A stretch of DNA of 64,000 bases from CAYJAZ01 sp964368455 (GCA_964368455.1 CAYJAZ010000001.1:124001-188000); one strand, 5' to 3'. Positions 24,894 to 34,685 are shown, counted from the stretch's first letter. Notes: generated by a model not told the origin, from the letters alone. Numbers and translations are program-made.

Positions 24894-25241
24894 TCATTGT
24901 TGAGTTGGAGCTGGTGCAATAAAGTTTTTAGGATCAACAACAGAGGCAATATAAGCACGAACAATTTTAACTTCTGTTTTACCTAAATCCAAAGTCATTA
25001 CATCACCTTCAATTTCAACTATACGGCCAAGCATACCTGAACTAGTGATAACGTGATCACCTTTTTTCAAAGCGCCAAGCATTGATTTATGTTCTTTAGC
25101 TTTCTTTTGTTGAGGACGAATAAGAAGAAAATAGAAAACTACAAACATTAAAATTAAAGGCATGAACTGAATTAACATATCAGCACCACCACCGCCACCA
25201 GCAGGAGCTGAACCAGCAGCATAAGCTACAGATGAAAACAT
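24894..25241 (-). CDS. yajC: Preprotein translocase accessory protein YajC
   Basis: This 115-residue protein has one membrane helix (MLIQFMPLILMFVVFYFLLI) followed by RPQQKKAKEH and GDHVITSSGMLGRI, the YajC signature. The start is set at ATG 25241: GGAGG lies 6 bases ahead of it. An in-frame TTG four codons earlier overlaps that ribosome site and is rejected. The Gly-rich stretch before the helix is unusual but common in deltaproteobacteria. Confidence 0.95.
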   Translation of the reverse strand: MFSSVAYAAGSAPAGGGGGADMLIQFMPLILMFVVFYFLLIRPQQKKAKEHKSMLGALKKGDHVITSSGMLGRIVEIEGDVMTLDLGKTEVKIVRAYIASVVDPKNFIAPAPTQQ

Positions 25242-25496
25242 AGAATCCTCCAAAAAAGGGTTAATTTAGGTTTTTTCTATTCTAAAGAAAAAAACCTTAT
25301 GCAAAGTGCATTCAATTTCTATAAGTTAATAAGGCTTCTTTACTAAAAGGGCAAGCCCTTTCTTACTTGATTTTAATGCTTTTTTTCAAGGCATTGATTT
25401 TTATAGATAAATTATTTTGAATTTTTTAAGAATTTTGCTTTTCAAAAGATAAAAAAACTGTAAAGATGTATTCAGAAAATATTTTAAGAGGTTTTT

Positions 25497-26180
25497 ATGT
25501 TTCCAATAGGACCAAGTGTCAATGCTTTAGCCATTATTGTAGGTGCAACCATAGGAATGCTAGTAGGCTCAAGGTTGCCTGAAAGAATACGTACAGTAGT
25601 TTTTCAATGTATTGGTCTTTGCATATTGATACTTGGTATTAAGATGGCAATTCCAACAAATGAGCCTGTAGCAATGATATTTGCTCTTGTTATTGGAACT
25701 GTTATAGGGGAAGCTTTAGAGCTTGAAGCAAGGTTTTTTCGCTTTGCTGATATAATAAAAGCAAAGATAAATTCAAAAAATCCACTTTTTTCAGAAGGTT
25801 TTGTTAATGCTTCTGTTTTGTATTGCGTTGGAGCTATGGCCATAATTGGCTCTTTTGATGAAAGCTTACGTAATAATACGGATATTGCTTTTTCAAAATC
25901 TGTACTTGACGGTCTCACTTCTGTTGCACTTGCTTCTGCCTTTGGTTTTGGCGTATTGCTTTCAAGTGTTTCTGTTTTTTTGTATCAAGCAAGTCTTGTT
26001 CTTGGTGCTTCTTTTTTACAGCCTTATATTAGCCCAGAATTGCTCACAGAAATTACTGCAGTTGGCGGAATAATGGTTATTGGTATAGGACTTAATCTGC
26101 TTAATGTCACACAATTAAAAATGACAAACTTCTTGCCTTCCATAGTTATGTCGATAATTATTATGGCTTTTATTCTTTAG
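25497..26180 (+). CDS. DUF554 membrane protein
   Basis: This 227-residue protein has seven or so hydrophobic helices. It begins IGPSVNALAIIVGATIGMLVG and has LDGLTSVALASAFGFGVLLS and SVLYCVGAMAIIGSFDESL, features of the DUF554 (YdfK-like) family. Function is unknown. It stands alone on the plus strand, divergent from yajC. Confidence 0.87.
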   Translation: MFPIGPSVNALAIIVGATIGMLVGSRLPERIRTVVFQCIGLCILILGIKMAIPTNEPVAMIFALVIGTVIGEALELEARFFRFADIIKAKINSKNPLFSEGFVNASVLYCVGAMAIIGSFDESLRNNTDIAFSKSVLDGLTSVALASAFGFGVLLSSVSVFLYQASLVLGASFLQPYISPELLTEITAVGGIMVIGIGLNLLNVTQLKMTNFLPSIVMSIIIMAFIL

Positions 26181-27082
26181 TAGCATAAGCATAAAAAAAG
26201 CTTTTTAAAAATTCAAAAATAGAAAGATAAAATCCTTAAAGCCTTGTCTTATTGAAAGATTTTATATGTTATAAAAAACTTCAAATGTAAGTGCTTGAAA
26301 TTATGTTTCTTTTTTCTAATACCTTGAAATAAAAGATTTTAAAAGTTGATAAAGTGCTTGACTTTTATCGAAATAATGAATACATTTATATTAAGTTTTA
26401 TAGGGTTGACTCCATTATTCTGATTATCTTGCGGAGGGTTCGGGAATACTTGTTTATTGAAACATTTTATTTCCACAAAATAAAACATACTTTTTAGTTT
26501 AATAATGCTTATCTCTTGGTGTTTTTTAGTTTGAGTTCTTGTTAATGTGGTTTGCTTAGACTTGTTTTGAATGCATGTAGAACTTTATTGGCTATAATAT
26601 AAAACTTGTTTTTATGGCTTATGCCTCCTTTCTCAGAAGAATCTGAGAAAATCATCCTGATTAATTAAGTAAATCTTTGGTTTTTTATTTATCTTTTTAT
26701 TTGACTGGGATGTTGTTTATATTTGATTTACATAATTGTTACATGTGATTACTTAGAAACTTTAAATTTTGTACAAACATTTCAACTGTCTTTGTATAGG
26801 TTTTTATTTTAGGTTTTCCTTTTTCGAAGAGCATTATTGAGCTTGGTTTTAGATTATACAAATTAGTCTTTCTTCTGTTTTTAAGTCTTTGTTTTAGCTT
26901 TAGTCTTGTGTGATGTTTAAAATCCAAAAAACTCTTTGACAGAAAATTTGAGAGTTGAGAATTTAAGAAAACTTCATTTTGTGTGAGTAAGAAAAATTTA
27001 TACATGCCTTAAGTTATCCCATTTCTCTTAAGTTGTTTGATGTATAAAGTTAGATTGAGATTATGTTTTGGCGTTTCAGGTT

Positions 27083-27324
27083 GCCCATGATTTTTTGATG
27101 ATACCTCCTTGAACTAAAATACTGTAAAATTGTCATGGGCATTTCTTTTATTGGATATTTCGATAAGTGTTTCTGAAATTTGTCAGTAGCAAAAGCCTAA
27201 AGGTTTGCTTCAGACAAAAACCCCTGTAGCTGAGAAAGACTCCCAACTTTGGGCGTCTTTCTCTCAGGGATTGATTGGCGATATGCCCTGGTAGGGGTGG
27301 CCTTATTATTTAGCGCCCCTACCA
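27083..27324. ncRNA. Cluster of RNA-like hairpins (candidate)
   Basis: Four stems lie in 240 bp: GCCCATGA with TCATGGGC (27083-27140); TTTGTC with GACAAA enclosing GCAAAAGCC with GGTTTGC (27179-27218); CTGAGAAAGAC with GTCTTTCTCTCAG (27230-27267); and TGGTAGGGG with CCCCTACCA (27289-27324). The first has ACCTCCTT in its loop. I cannot match it to a known RNA family. Strand is unknown. Confidence 0.4.
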
Positions 27325-27388
27325 AACAATCAAAAAAAAATTAAATAAAACTATTGACAATTTTAATGCAGTATTTATTTTATAAATA

Positions 27389-27573
27389 GACTAGATAGAT
27401 TTTATAGATTTTGCTTTTCAGATAACAGTTTAAATTTCTCATAAAGTGAAAGAAAATAAAAGTTCCCCATAAAAGAGAGGGTGTTTTGATATATACACAC
27501 AAAACTACTCCTAATGCCCCACCCTCTACTTTTTAGCTACCCTTTTTTTTAGAAGGGTAGCTTTTTATTTTTT
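27389..27573 (+). ncRNA. Candidate small RNA of about 185 nt
   Basis: TTGACA (27354-27359), a 16-bp gap and TATTTT (27376-27381) form a promoter. The transcript would contain AGAGGGTG pairing with CACCCTCT (with inner GTTTTG/CAAAAC and a bulged ACTCCTAATGCCC) and end at a strong terminator (27535-27573). There is no ORF of note. It does not fit 6S RNA, tmRNA, SRP RNA or RNase P by the motifs I know. Confidence 0.5.
27535..27573 (+). terminator. Terminator of the candidate small RNA
   Basis: AGCTACCC pairs with GGGTAGCT, followed by TTTTTATTTTTTT. Confidence 0.92.
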
Positions 27574-27825
27574 TGCTCTTGTCTATTATAGTTAAAGCTA
27601 GCTTATGGCTAGATTCGAGAATAAAAGTCAAAAGCTTGAATCAAACAAAATCTGAACGCTATGTGTTCTTAGGCATTAATTTAAATCAATCTCAATGAAC
27701 TTATTGAGTTGAGAGTTTTTCTTTACAAAAAAGAGAAGAAAAAAGCTCTAGTATTTGCTATTGCAATTCTCTTGAGCCTATAGTATTAAAATATTTATAA
27801 GAAAAACCTTTAACCTCAAGATATT

Positions 27826-28332
27826 ATGAATAAGAAAAAAACTGTTTATCTTGCTTTTGGTGGTAATATTGGCAATGTTGAAGAAAATATCAATAAAGCT
27901 ATAAAATTATTGTGCGAAGACGAGAAGATCACATTAAAAATGCAATCTTCATTTTGGTACACAGAGCCATTAGAGAGCGAAGAAGAAGATGCAAATTGGT
28001 ATACAAATGCAGTAGCCTCTTTTGAAACATCATATCAAGCACTTGAATTGCTTGAAATAACAATGCATATCGAAAAGACATTTGGCAGAGAAAGACTTGA
28101 GGGTAAGAAAAACATTTCTCGAACAATGGATATTGATCTTTTAGATTACAATAATGAAATCATGCATAATGAAAGGCTCGTTCTACCACATCCACGCATG
28201 TTTAAAAGAGCTTTTGTGCTTATTCCATTGCTTGAAGTCAGTCCAATATATCTTTTTAAGAATAGGGATATATTGTCATATTTATCTGAAATAACATATA
28301 AATTAGTAGATAAAAAAATCTACCAACAATAA
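27826..28332 (+). CDS. folK: 2-amino-4-hydroxy-6-hydroxymethyldihydropteridine pyrophosphokinase
   Basis: FolK transfers pyrophosphate from ATP to the pterin in folate synthesis. The 168-residue protein begins with YLAFGGNIGNVEENINKAI, contains the substrate loop SSFWYTEPL, and has SRTMDIDLLDYNN and LVLPHPRMFKRAFVLIPLLE, the core signatures. It opens a plus-strand operon of closely spaced genes. Confidence 0.97.
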   Translation: MNKKKTVYLAFGGNIGNVEENINKAIKLLCEDEKITLKMQSSFWYTEPLESEEEDANWYTNAVASFETSYQALELLEITMHIEKTFGRERLEGKKNISRTMDIDLLDYNNEIMHNERLVLPHPRMFKRAFVLIPLLEVSPIYLFKNRDILSYLSEITYKLVDKKIYQQ

Positions 28333-28342
28333 AGGAAATATT

Positions 28343-28600
28343 ATGCTTTGGAAAATTCTTATTTTTGCGATTGCTGGCTATGCTCTATTCCGCCTTTTTA
28401 TGAACGATAAAAACAAAAAAAATGTAGATCAGCAAAAAGAAAGAGAAGATCTTATTGCTAGTGGCGAACTTGTAAAAGATCCATCTTGTGGCACTTATGT
28501 CGATCCTGAAAGTGCGATCACAGTGAAAAGCGGCGAAGATAAATTTTATTTTTGTTCTTATGAATGCCGTGAAAAATTTATTAAACAAATAGAACAATAA
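28343..28600 (+). CDS. Small membrane protein with a YHS-like metal-binding domain
   Basis: This 85-residue protein has one N-terminal helix (ILIFAIAGYALFRLFM) and a C-terminal part DPSCGTYVDPESAI then FYFCSYECREKF, the layout of a YHS/TRASH-like metal-binding domain with three Cys. It lies 10 bp after folK and 13 bp before the radical SAM gene. It may be a metal-binding accessory protein, but its role is not known. Confidence 0.78.
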   Translation: MLWKILIFAIAGYALFRLFMNDKNKKNVDQQKEREDLIASGELVKDPSCGTYVDPESAITVKSGEDKFYFCSYECREKFIKQIEQ

Positions 28601-28613
28601 TTTAGGTATATTG

Positions 28614-29858
28614 ATGAATCTTCTTTACGCAGATAGACAAGGTAATATTTACGATCACCCAGAACTTTTAATGCTTGTACGTCGTGGCGAAGAATTTGCT
28701 TTACCACGTCCTGATGAGCTTATTCCTTTACCAGACGAGAGCGAACTTTTCTTACTGCCAAACAGAAGGGCTGTAGGTTTTAATGAAGAAAGTGGCGAAA
28801 TTGAAGTTTTAGAAGAATTAGCTGTAGCTGCTTTTATTGCACCAGGCTACACTCTTTCCTCGCATCCTGCCTATGTCAGCGAAGAAGATGCAGAAGTTTT
28901 GCCTCTTTTTGCTTATGGTGCTGTTTGTATTCAGGGCGATGATTTCTATGTTGCGGCTAAGAAAGTAGATATGGACGACAGACAAGTTTTTGCTGATATT
29001 TCAAAAAAGAAAATTGGACGAAGAGCAAAGCAAATCATGGAAGAATTTCCTCAAAATCGTCTCATTCAACATTTAATGACAAATTGTGTGATGAAATACG
29101 ATTGTCCGGCGGCAAGAAATCTTTGTATAGGCCGTTATGAAGCACCTATTCCCACTTCAAAAACTTGTAATGCACGCTGTATAGGCTGTATTTCCTTTCA
29201 AGAGCAGAGTTCAAAAATCTGTGCTAGTCCGCAAAATAGAATGGATTTTACACCTACAAGCGAAGAAATTTTAGAGCTTATGTTCTTTCATTCGCAATTT
29301 GAAAAAGAAAAGCCGATATTTTCCTTTGGACAAGGTTGTGAGGGCGAACCGCTCACACAAGCCGATCTACTTATTGAAACAGTGGCTTCTTTTAGAGCAA
29401 AAAAAGGCAGGGGAACAGTAAATCTTAATACAAATGCTTCAAAGCCAGAAGCAGTAGAAAAATTGTGTAAAGCTGGCCTTTCCTCTTTACGAATTAGTTT
29501 AAATTCTACTATAGAAGAAAGATACAATGCTTATTATAGGCCAATAGGCTACACTTTTGAGGATGTAAAAAAGTCAATGGAATTTGCTAGGGCTCATAAT
29601 GTTTTTATTTCCTTTAACTTGCTTTATTTTCCAACAATTACAGACACAGAAGAAGAATTTGATTCTCTTGTTGAGCTTATAACTAAATATAGAGTAGATT
29701 TTATTCAGCTAAGAAATCTAAATATTGATCCAGAAATGTATCAACAGCTTTTACAAGTAACAAGTCCATCAATGGGTTTAACAAACTTTATTAAGAGATT
29801 GAAGAAGCAATGTAATTGGCTGAAATTTGGTTATTTTAATCCCTATGTGAGCGAATAA
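28614..29858 (+). CDS. Radical SAM protein
   Basis: The protein has 414 residues and carries CNARCIGC (about residues 185-192), a CX3CX2C motif that binds a 4Fe-4S cluster for S-adenosylmethionine cleavage. A 180-residue N-terminal region (YADRQGNIYDHPELLMLVRRGEE) precedes it and resembles a Desulfovibrio family of unknown function. Further Cys (MKYDCPAARNLC) come before the motif. The start is ATG 28614, with AGG 8 bases ahead; TTG 28611 is less likely. It sits between the YHS-like gene and holA. Substrate unknown. Confidence 0.85.
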   Translation: MNLLYADRQGNIYDHPELLMLVRRGEEFALPRPDELIPLPDESELFLLPNRRAVGFNEESGEIEVLEELAVAAFIAPGYTLSSHPAYVSEEDAEVLPLFAYGAVCIQGDDFYVAAKKVDMDDRQVFADISKKKIGRRAKQIMEEFPQNRLIQHLMTNCVMKYDCPAARNLCIGRYEAPIPTSKTCNARCIGCISFQEQSSKICASPQNRMDFTPTSEEILELMFFHSQFEKEKPIFSFGQGCEGEPLTQADLLIETVASFRAKKGRGTVNLNTNASKPEAVEKLCKAGLSSLRISLNSTIEERYNAYYRPIGYTFEDVKKSMEFARAHNVFISFNLLYFPTITDTEEEFDSLVELITKYRVDFIQLRNLNIDPEMYQQLLQVTSPSMGLTNFIKRLKKQCNWLKFGYFNPYVSE

Positions 29859-29862
29859 AAGC

Positions 29863-30822
29863 ATGCGATTTTGTTTCATTATCACAGAAGATAGCTCTTT
29901 ACTTTTGCAAAGAGTGCAAGAGCTTGCAGATGAATTTTATGCCAAACAAAAAGGCAAAGCTTCAAGACATGTCTATTGGGGTAACGACGGCCTTTCTGCT
30001 GATTTTTGGCAGAAATTAACCATACAAAATCTCTTTCCTCAAGCAGATTTTTTCTTAATCCGTAATGCTGAAAAGCTAGACACAGAAACATGGAAAAAAC
30101 TCACCGAGCATATAGGCACATTGCGTGATGATGCCTTTATTTTGATTGCTTTAGAAAATGCATGGGAAAAGGGTAAACCTAAAATTCCCGTACTTATTTC
30201 AGGGCAAAAGTGCTATTGTTTTGCAGAAAAAAAATCTTGGCTTATTAAAATCGCAGCCTTAACAGAGCAAACAAAGCCAGCCTATGTCAAAAAAGGCATG
30301 CAAGCAAGAGGACTGAATGCCTCTTCTGCTCTTTTTGAAAAATTAGTGAATATTTTAGGCCTTAATGCCGCTGGTATTGACAATAGTTTAGATCAATTAG
30401 CCTTTGCTTGTGAAGACAGTGAAAAAAAAGAAATAAAAGAAGAATATTTAGAAATACTTTCGCCAGCTTCTGCCGAAGTGCTTTTATTTGACTATCTTGG
30501 CTATATAGAAAATAATAATACTATTAAACTTTGGGAAAAATTGCTTTTAGACGCAAAGGCAGAAGATGTTCTTTTTGGTTTTATTGCATTAATGACAAGG
30601 GAAGCAAGGCAACTTTGGCAATTGTTGAGTTCGGACAAAGTGAGCATACCTCCTTTTTTTGTGGCGAAAAAAACAGCTATGGCAAAAAAAATGGGTAAGA
30701 TGAAAATCTTACAGATTTTCTTGCTTTGTCGTGAAGCTGAATGGGGCTTAAAAAGCGGCAGAAAAAACGAAATGCAAGCAATGGAAGAATTATTAGTAGG
30801 GCTTTCGCTTTTATATAGATAA
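29863..30822 (+). CDS. holA: DNA polymerase III delta subunit
   Basis: HolA is the clamp-loader subunit that opens the sliding clamp. This 319-residue protein has the family's N-terminal pattern: FLIRNAEKLDTETWKKLTEHI near residue 65, then ALENAWEKGKP, and a C-terminal helical domain (FGFIALMTREARQLWQLL, then GKMKILQIFLLCREAEWGLKSG). Similarity is moderate, as is usual for this family. It is 4 bp after the radical SAM gene, so it is in the folK operon. Confidence 0.82.
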   Translation: MRFCFIITEDSSLLLQRVQELADEFYAKQKGKASRHVYWGNDGLSADFWQKLTIQNLFPQADFFLIRNAEKLDTETWKKLTEHIGTLRDDAFILIALENAWEKGKPKIPVLISGQKCYCFAEKKSWLIKIAALTEQTKPAYVKKGMQARGLNASSALFEKLVNILGLNAAGIDNSLDQLAFACEDSEKKEIKEEYLEILSPASAEVLLFDYLGYIENNNTIKLWEKLLLDAKAEDVLFGFIALMTREARQLWQLLSSDKVSIPPFFVAKKTAMAKKMGKMKILQIFLLCREAEWGLKSGRKNEMQAMEELLVGLSLLYR

Positions 30823-30849
30823 AAATTTTTCAAGTTTGAAATAAAATTA

Positions 30850-30889
30850 AGCACAATTTAATGCATTTTCTTTTGTATTAAATTGTGCT
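30850..30889 (+). terminator. Palindrome after holA, probable terminator
   Basis: AGCACAATTTAAT and ATTAAATTGTGCT form a 13-bp stem 28 bp past the holA stop, followed by ATTCTTT. The T run is weak. Confidence 0.6.
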
Positions 30890-30947
30890 ATTCTTTAAGA
30901 AATAAAAGTATAAAGCATTTTCGACTACACAAGCAAAGGAATAGACC

Positions 30948-31652
30948 ATGCCATTAGAAGAAAAAGCAATGAAAAAGCCTGTGAACAAAAATTCAGGACA
31001 TAGGCAAAGACTTAAAGATAGATTTGAGAAAAATCCAAAAGACTTACAAGATTATGAGTTTTTAGAACTTTTGCTTGCTTACGCCATACCTAGAAAAGAT
31101 ACAAAGAATATAGCAAAAGATTTGCTACACAAAAACACCTTTCGTTCCTGCCTTCATCTTTCTACTGAAGAAATAGAAAAAGTTGAGAATGCTGGTAAGG
31201 GCGTTGCTTTTTATTTTAAAGTTTTGCAAGAATGCATGTATCGCTATAAATTCAGCGAAATTCAAGAAAAGCAAAAAATTTATTCTATGAAAGATTATGC
31301 TGATTTGGCTTATTTGCGATTAGCAGACAAAAAAGAAGAAGAACTTTGGCTTGCGGCATTAAACAGTTCAAATACGCTCATTTCTTTTGAAAGAATTGCT
31401 ACAGGTTCATTGAGTTCTATTGAAGTGAATACTCGCTCTATAGCAGAAAAAGCGATGAATTTAAAAGCAAGCGGTATTATTTTATTTCACAATCATCCTG
31501 GCGGAAATGCAAGTCCAAGTCATAGTGATATAGAATTTACTTCACAAGTAGCATCTATTATAGAAGCTTTGGGTATTCGTCTTCTAGATCATCTTATAGT
31601 CACAGAGAATGAAGTTTATTGTATACAGTATAAAAAGCATTATAGCTTTTAA
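30948..31652 (+). CDS. radC: RadC-family JAB domain protein
   Basis: This 234-residue protein has an N-terminal helix-hairpin-helix region (DYEFLELLLAYAIPRKDTKNIAKDLL) and a C-terminal JAB/MPN metalloprotease-like domain with HNHPGGNASPSHSD (181-194), where two His and an Asp bind metal. The biochemical role of RadC is unsettled; it was once tied to DNA repair. It stands alone, after the folK operon. Confidence 0.93.
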   Translation: MPLEEKAMKKPVNKNSGHRQRLKDRFEKNPKDLQDYEFLELLLAYAIPRKDTKNIAKDLLHKNTFRSCLHLSTEEIEKVENAGKGVAFYFKVLQECMYRYKFSEIQEKQKIYSMKDYADLAYLRLADKKEEELWLAALNSSNTLISFERIATGSLSSIEVNTRSIAEKAMNLKASGIILFHNHPGGNASPSHSDIEFTSQVASIIEALGIRLLDHLIVTENEVYCIQYKKHYSF

Positions 31653-31855
31653 ATATAGCTATAGTTTACAAAAATGTAAAAAATTATAACATGATTTATC
31701 ATATTGATTTAACTTATAAAATATAAATTTTCTATTAAAAAAACATAATGTAATAAGAAAAATTGAATATCTATACTTGCCGAAAAGTTTAATCGTGTTT
31801 ATTATTGATATAGTTTGATGTCATACAATAGAGATGTATACGAATTGAGGAAAAT

Positions 31856-34639
31856 ATGAATAAGAAAAAAAATACTATAACAAAGAAAATCGATGAAACA
31901 GTCGAAACATTTAATGAAATAGATAAAGAAGAAAACAGTAAAGAAAATGAACTTTTAGAACAAGATGCATCAGCAGAAAATTTAACAGACGATATAGACG
32001 AATTAAATGAAATAAGCACGGCAGAAGTGCAAAAGCCAAAGAAGCGTAAAAGTAAGAAAAGCGTCGATCAAAACGATAAAGACGATTTAGATAAAGACAT
32101 TGAAGAATATACAACAAGCGATGAATTTACTGAACAACTTATGGAACTTCTTTCTCGTGGCAAGGAAAGATTACAAGATAAAGACGCAAAAAGCCGTAAA
32201 AAACGTGCTTCACGCAAAAATATCACTATCCAAACCGTTGACGCTAATTCGCTTAGACCAATGATTAGAGAAATGCAAGGCGAACAAGATTTTTCGCTTA
32301 GTCTTGAATCTATTCCGTCGCAATTGCCTGTCTTAGCTTTGAAAGATCTCGTTCTTTACAATTCAATGATAGTGCCTTTGCATGAAACAAGATCCTTTGC
32401 TTTAGATGCTATTGACGAAGCATTAGGCTCACATCGCATGCTCTTTATCTGTACGCAAAAAAATACTGAAATAGACATTCCGCAGGCAGAAGATCTGTAT
32501 GATGTGGGTGTTGTTGTGATGATTTTGCGTATGGTAAGGCCACAAGAAAATCAAGCAAAACTCTTGATACAAGGACTTTCAAGAGCAAAAGTTTTGAAAT
32601 ATCATGCAGGCAAACATGTCATGACAGCAAAGATCGAACTTATGCAAGATATTGAACTTGAAGAAGAAGATAATCAAATCGATAAAGAAGCGTTGATTCG
32701 TCTTGCACGTGAACAAAGCGAAAGAATTTTACAACTTCGTGGCATACCCCTTCATGATGTAATGGCTGCTCTCAATAGCATACAAGCACCAGGCAAGCTT
32801 GCAGATATAATTGCAACAAATATGCGACTTGATGTGAGTGATGGCATTGAAATTCTAAAATGTTTAGATCCGCTTGAAAGATTACGTAAAATAAATACCT
32901 TGCTCGCCCATGAAATTGAAATTGCAACTATGCAAGAGCATATTCAAGGCATGGCAAAAGACGGTATGGATAAAGCACAAAAAGATTATTATTTAAGAGA
33001 ACAATTAAAGGCTATTCGCACAGAATTAGGCGAAAGAGGCTCTGCAGAAGAAGAGCTTGAAAGTTTGCAAGAGGCTTTATTAAAAGCTGGACTTCCAAAA
33101 GAAGTGAAAAAAGAAGCAGACAAGCAATACAAAAGATTGTCTACAATGAATAACGATTCTTCTGAAGCCTCAGTCATACGCACTTATTTAGAATGGCTTG
33201 CAGACTTGCCTTGGAAGAAAAGTTCTAAGGACGTACTTGACATTTTAAAGGCTAAAGAAATTTTAGACGAAGATCATTATGGACTAGAAAAAATCAAGGA
33301 CAGAATATTAGAATTTTTAGCTGTTCGCAAATTAAATCCGAATACAAAGGGTTCAATCCTCTGTTTTGCAGGCCCTCCAGGCGTAGGTAAAACTTCTTTA
33401 GGAAAGTCTATTGCACGTGCTATGGGCAGAAAATTCCAACGTTTTTCATTGGGTGGAATGCGTGACGAAGCTGAAATCCGTGGACACAGAAGAACCTATA
33501 TAGGAGCAATGCCAGGTAGACTTATTCAAGCTTTGAAACAAGCTGGAACACGTAATCCTGTGATATTGTTAGACGAAATTGATAAGCTTGCTTCTGACTA
33601 TAGAGGCGATCCATCTTCAGCCTTACTTGAGGTTTTAGATCCAGAACAAAATGTCAATTTTTCAGATCATTATCTCAATGTTCCTTTTGACTTATCAAAA
33701 GTGCTCTTTATCTGTACTGCTAACCATTTAGAAAATATACCAAATGCTTTAAGAGACAGATTAGAAATAATTTCTCTTTCAGGCTATACAGAGCAAGAAA
33801 AACTTGCGATTTCAGAAAAATACCTTGTGCCAAAACAAGTGAATGAAAATGGCTTGAAAAAAGACGATGTGAAGTTTAGCAAGAAATCCTTAGAGGAAAT
33901 TATTCATAAATACACAAGAGAAGCAGGACTTCGTAATCTTGAACGTGAAATTGGCTCTGTGTGCCGTAAATTGGCAAGGAAAAAAGCCGAAGGTTCGCAA
34001 GCTAAAACTACTGTCACACCAAAGCTTGTAGAAAACTTACTTGGTATTCCACGTTATTTAGACGAAGAAAAAGATAAACATCTGCAAGCAGGCGTAGCAC
34101 AAGGGCTGGCTTGGACTCAAGTTGGTGGCGAAGTGCTTTATGTTGAAGTAAGCACAATGAAAGGAAAAGGCTCTCTCACGCTCACAGGACAACTTGGTGA
34201 CGTGATGAAAGAAAGTGCAACAGCCGCCCTATCCTATGCAAGAGCACATGCAAAAGAATGGAATATAGAAGAAGATTTTAACGAAAAATTAGACATACAT
34301 ATTCATGTTCCTGCTGGTGCAACTCCAAAAGACGGCCCATCAGCTGGTGTCACAATAACTTCAGCTCTTCTTTCTGCTTTGTCTAATAAGCCATTGAGGG
34401 CAGATATCTGCATGACTGGTGAAATAACTTTAAGAGGCAGAGTTCTTCCTGTTGGTGGAATCAAAGAAAAGCTCCTTGCTGCGGTAGCAAGAGGTTTAAA
34501 ACAAGTTGTGATTCCTTCACAAAATAAGAAAGATATAGAAGAAATTCCAGAAGACTTGAGAAAGAAAATCAAAATTCATCCTGTTTCTACAATAGATGAA
34601 TTATTGACTTTTGTTTTTGAAGACGAAAAAGCTCAATAA
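31856..34639 (+). CDS. lon: ATP-dependent protease Lon
   Basis: Lon degrades damaged and regulatory proteins. The 927-residue protein has an unusual N-terminal extension of about 155 residues (charged, Lys/Glu/Asp-rich). Then come the LON domain (PVLALKDLVLYNSMIVPL), the AAA module with GPPGVGKTS near 503, and the protease with Ser in PKDGPSAGV near 828 and Lys in IKEKLLAA near 870. The start at ATG 31856 has GAGG 7-8 bases ahead. No heat-shock or CIRCE element is seen upstream. Confidence 0.97.
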   Translation: MNKKKNTITKKIDETVETFNEIDKEENSKENELLEQDASAENLTDDIDELNEISTAEVQKPKKRKSKKSVDQNDKDDLDKDIEEYTTSDEFTEQLMELLSRGKERLQDKDAKSRKKRASRKNITIQTVDANSLRPMIREMQGEQDFSLSLESIPSQLPVLALKDLVLYNSMIVPLHETRSFALDAIDEALGSHRMLFICTQKNTEIDIPQAEDLYDVGVVVMILRMVRPQENQAKLLIQGLSRAKVLKYHAGKHVMTAKIELMQDIELEEEDNQIDKEALIRLAREQSERILQLRGIPLHDVMAALNSIQAPGKLADIIATNMRLDVSDGIEILKCLDPLERLRKINTLLAHEIEIATMQEHIQGMAKDGMDKAQKDYYLREQLKAIRTELGERGSAEEELESLQEALLKAGLPKEVKKEADKQYKRLSTMNNDSSEASVIRTYLEWLADLPWKKSSKDVLDILKAKEILDEDHYGLEKIKDRILEFLAVRKLNPNTKGSILCFAGPPGVGKTSLGKSIARAMGRKFQRFSLGGMRDEAEIRGHRRTYIGAMPGRLIQALKQAGTRNPVILLDEIDKLASDYRGDPSSALLEVLDPEQNVNFSDHYLNVPFDLSKVLFICTANHLENIPNALRDRLEIISLSGYTEQEKLAISEKYLVPKQVNENGLKKDDVKFSKKSLEEIIHKYTREAGLRNLEREIGSVCRKLARKKAEGSQAKTTVTPKLVENLLGIPRYLDEEKDKHLQAGVAQGLAWTQVGGEVLYVEVSTMKGKGSLTLTGQLGDVMKESATAALSYARAHAKEWNIEEDFNEKLDIHIHVPAGATPKDGPSAGVTITSALLSALSNKPLRADICMTGEITLRGRVLPVGGIKEKLLAAVARGLKQVVIPSQNKKDIEEIPEDLRKKIKIHPVSTIDELLTFVFEDEKAQ

Positions 34640-34652
34640 GATAAAAAAGTAA

Positions 34653-34685
34653 AAACTAGCAAGAAATTTTCTTGCTAGTTTTTTT
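34653..34685 (+). terminator. Terminator of lon
   Basis: AACTAGCAAGAAA and TTTCTTGCTAGTT form a long stem followed by seven T. Confidence 0.95.

Larger units (their letters stand above)
26181..27825. other. 1.6-kb intergenic region with hairpins
   Basis: No supported gene is seen. The first 850 bp are very AT-rich, with one small palindrome (TTTCTCAG, then CTGAGAAA) near 26632-26653. From 27083 onward there is a row of strong hairpins, a possible promoter at 27354-27381 and a clear terminator at 27535-27573. A possible 88-codon minus-strand ORF at 26739-27005 is AT-rich with no family match and is not called. Confidence 0.6.

Noticed and set aside
26739..27005. 88-codon minus-strand ORF in the large gap
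   Set aside because: Very AT-rich, no family pattern, no clear ribosome site, and codon use unlike the neighbours.
27230..27267. TPP riboswitch (because of CTGAGA)
   Set aside because: The rest of the thi-box sequence is missing and no thiamine gene follows.
27389..27573. 6S RNA
   Set aside because: The length fits, but I cannot form the long closing stem and central bubble, and it ends in a terminator hairpin.
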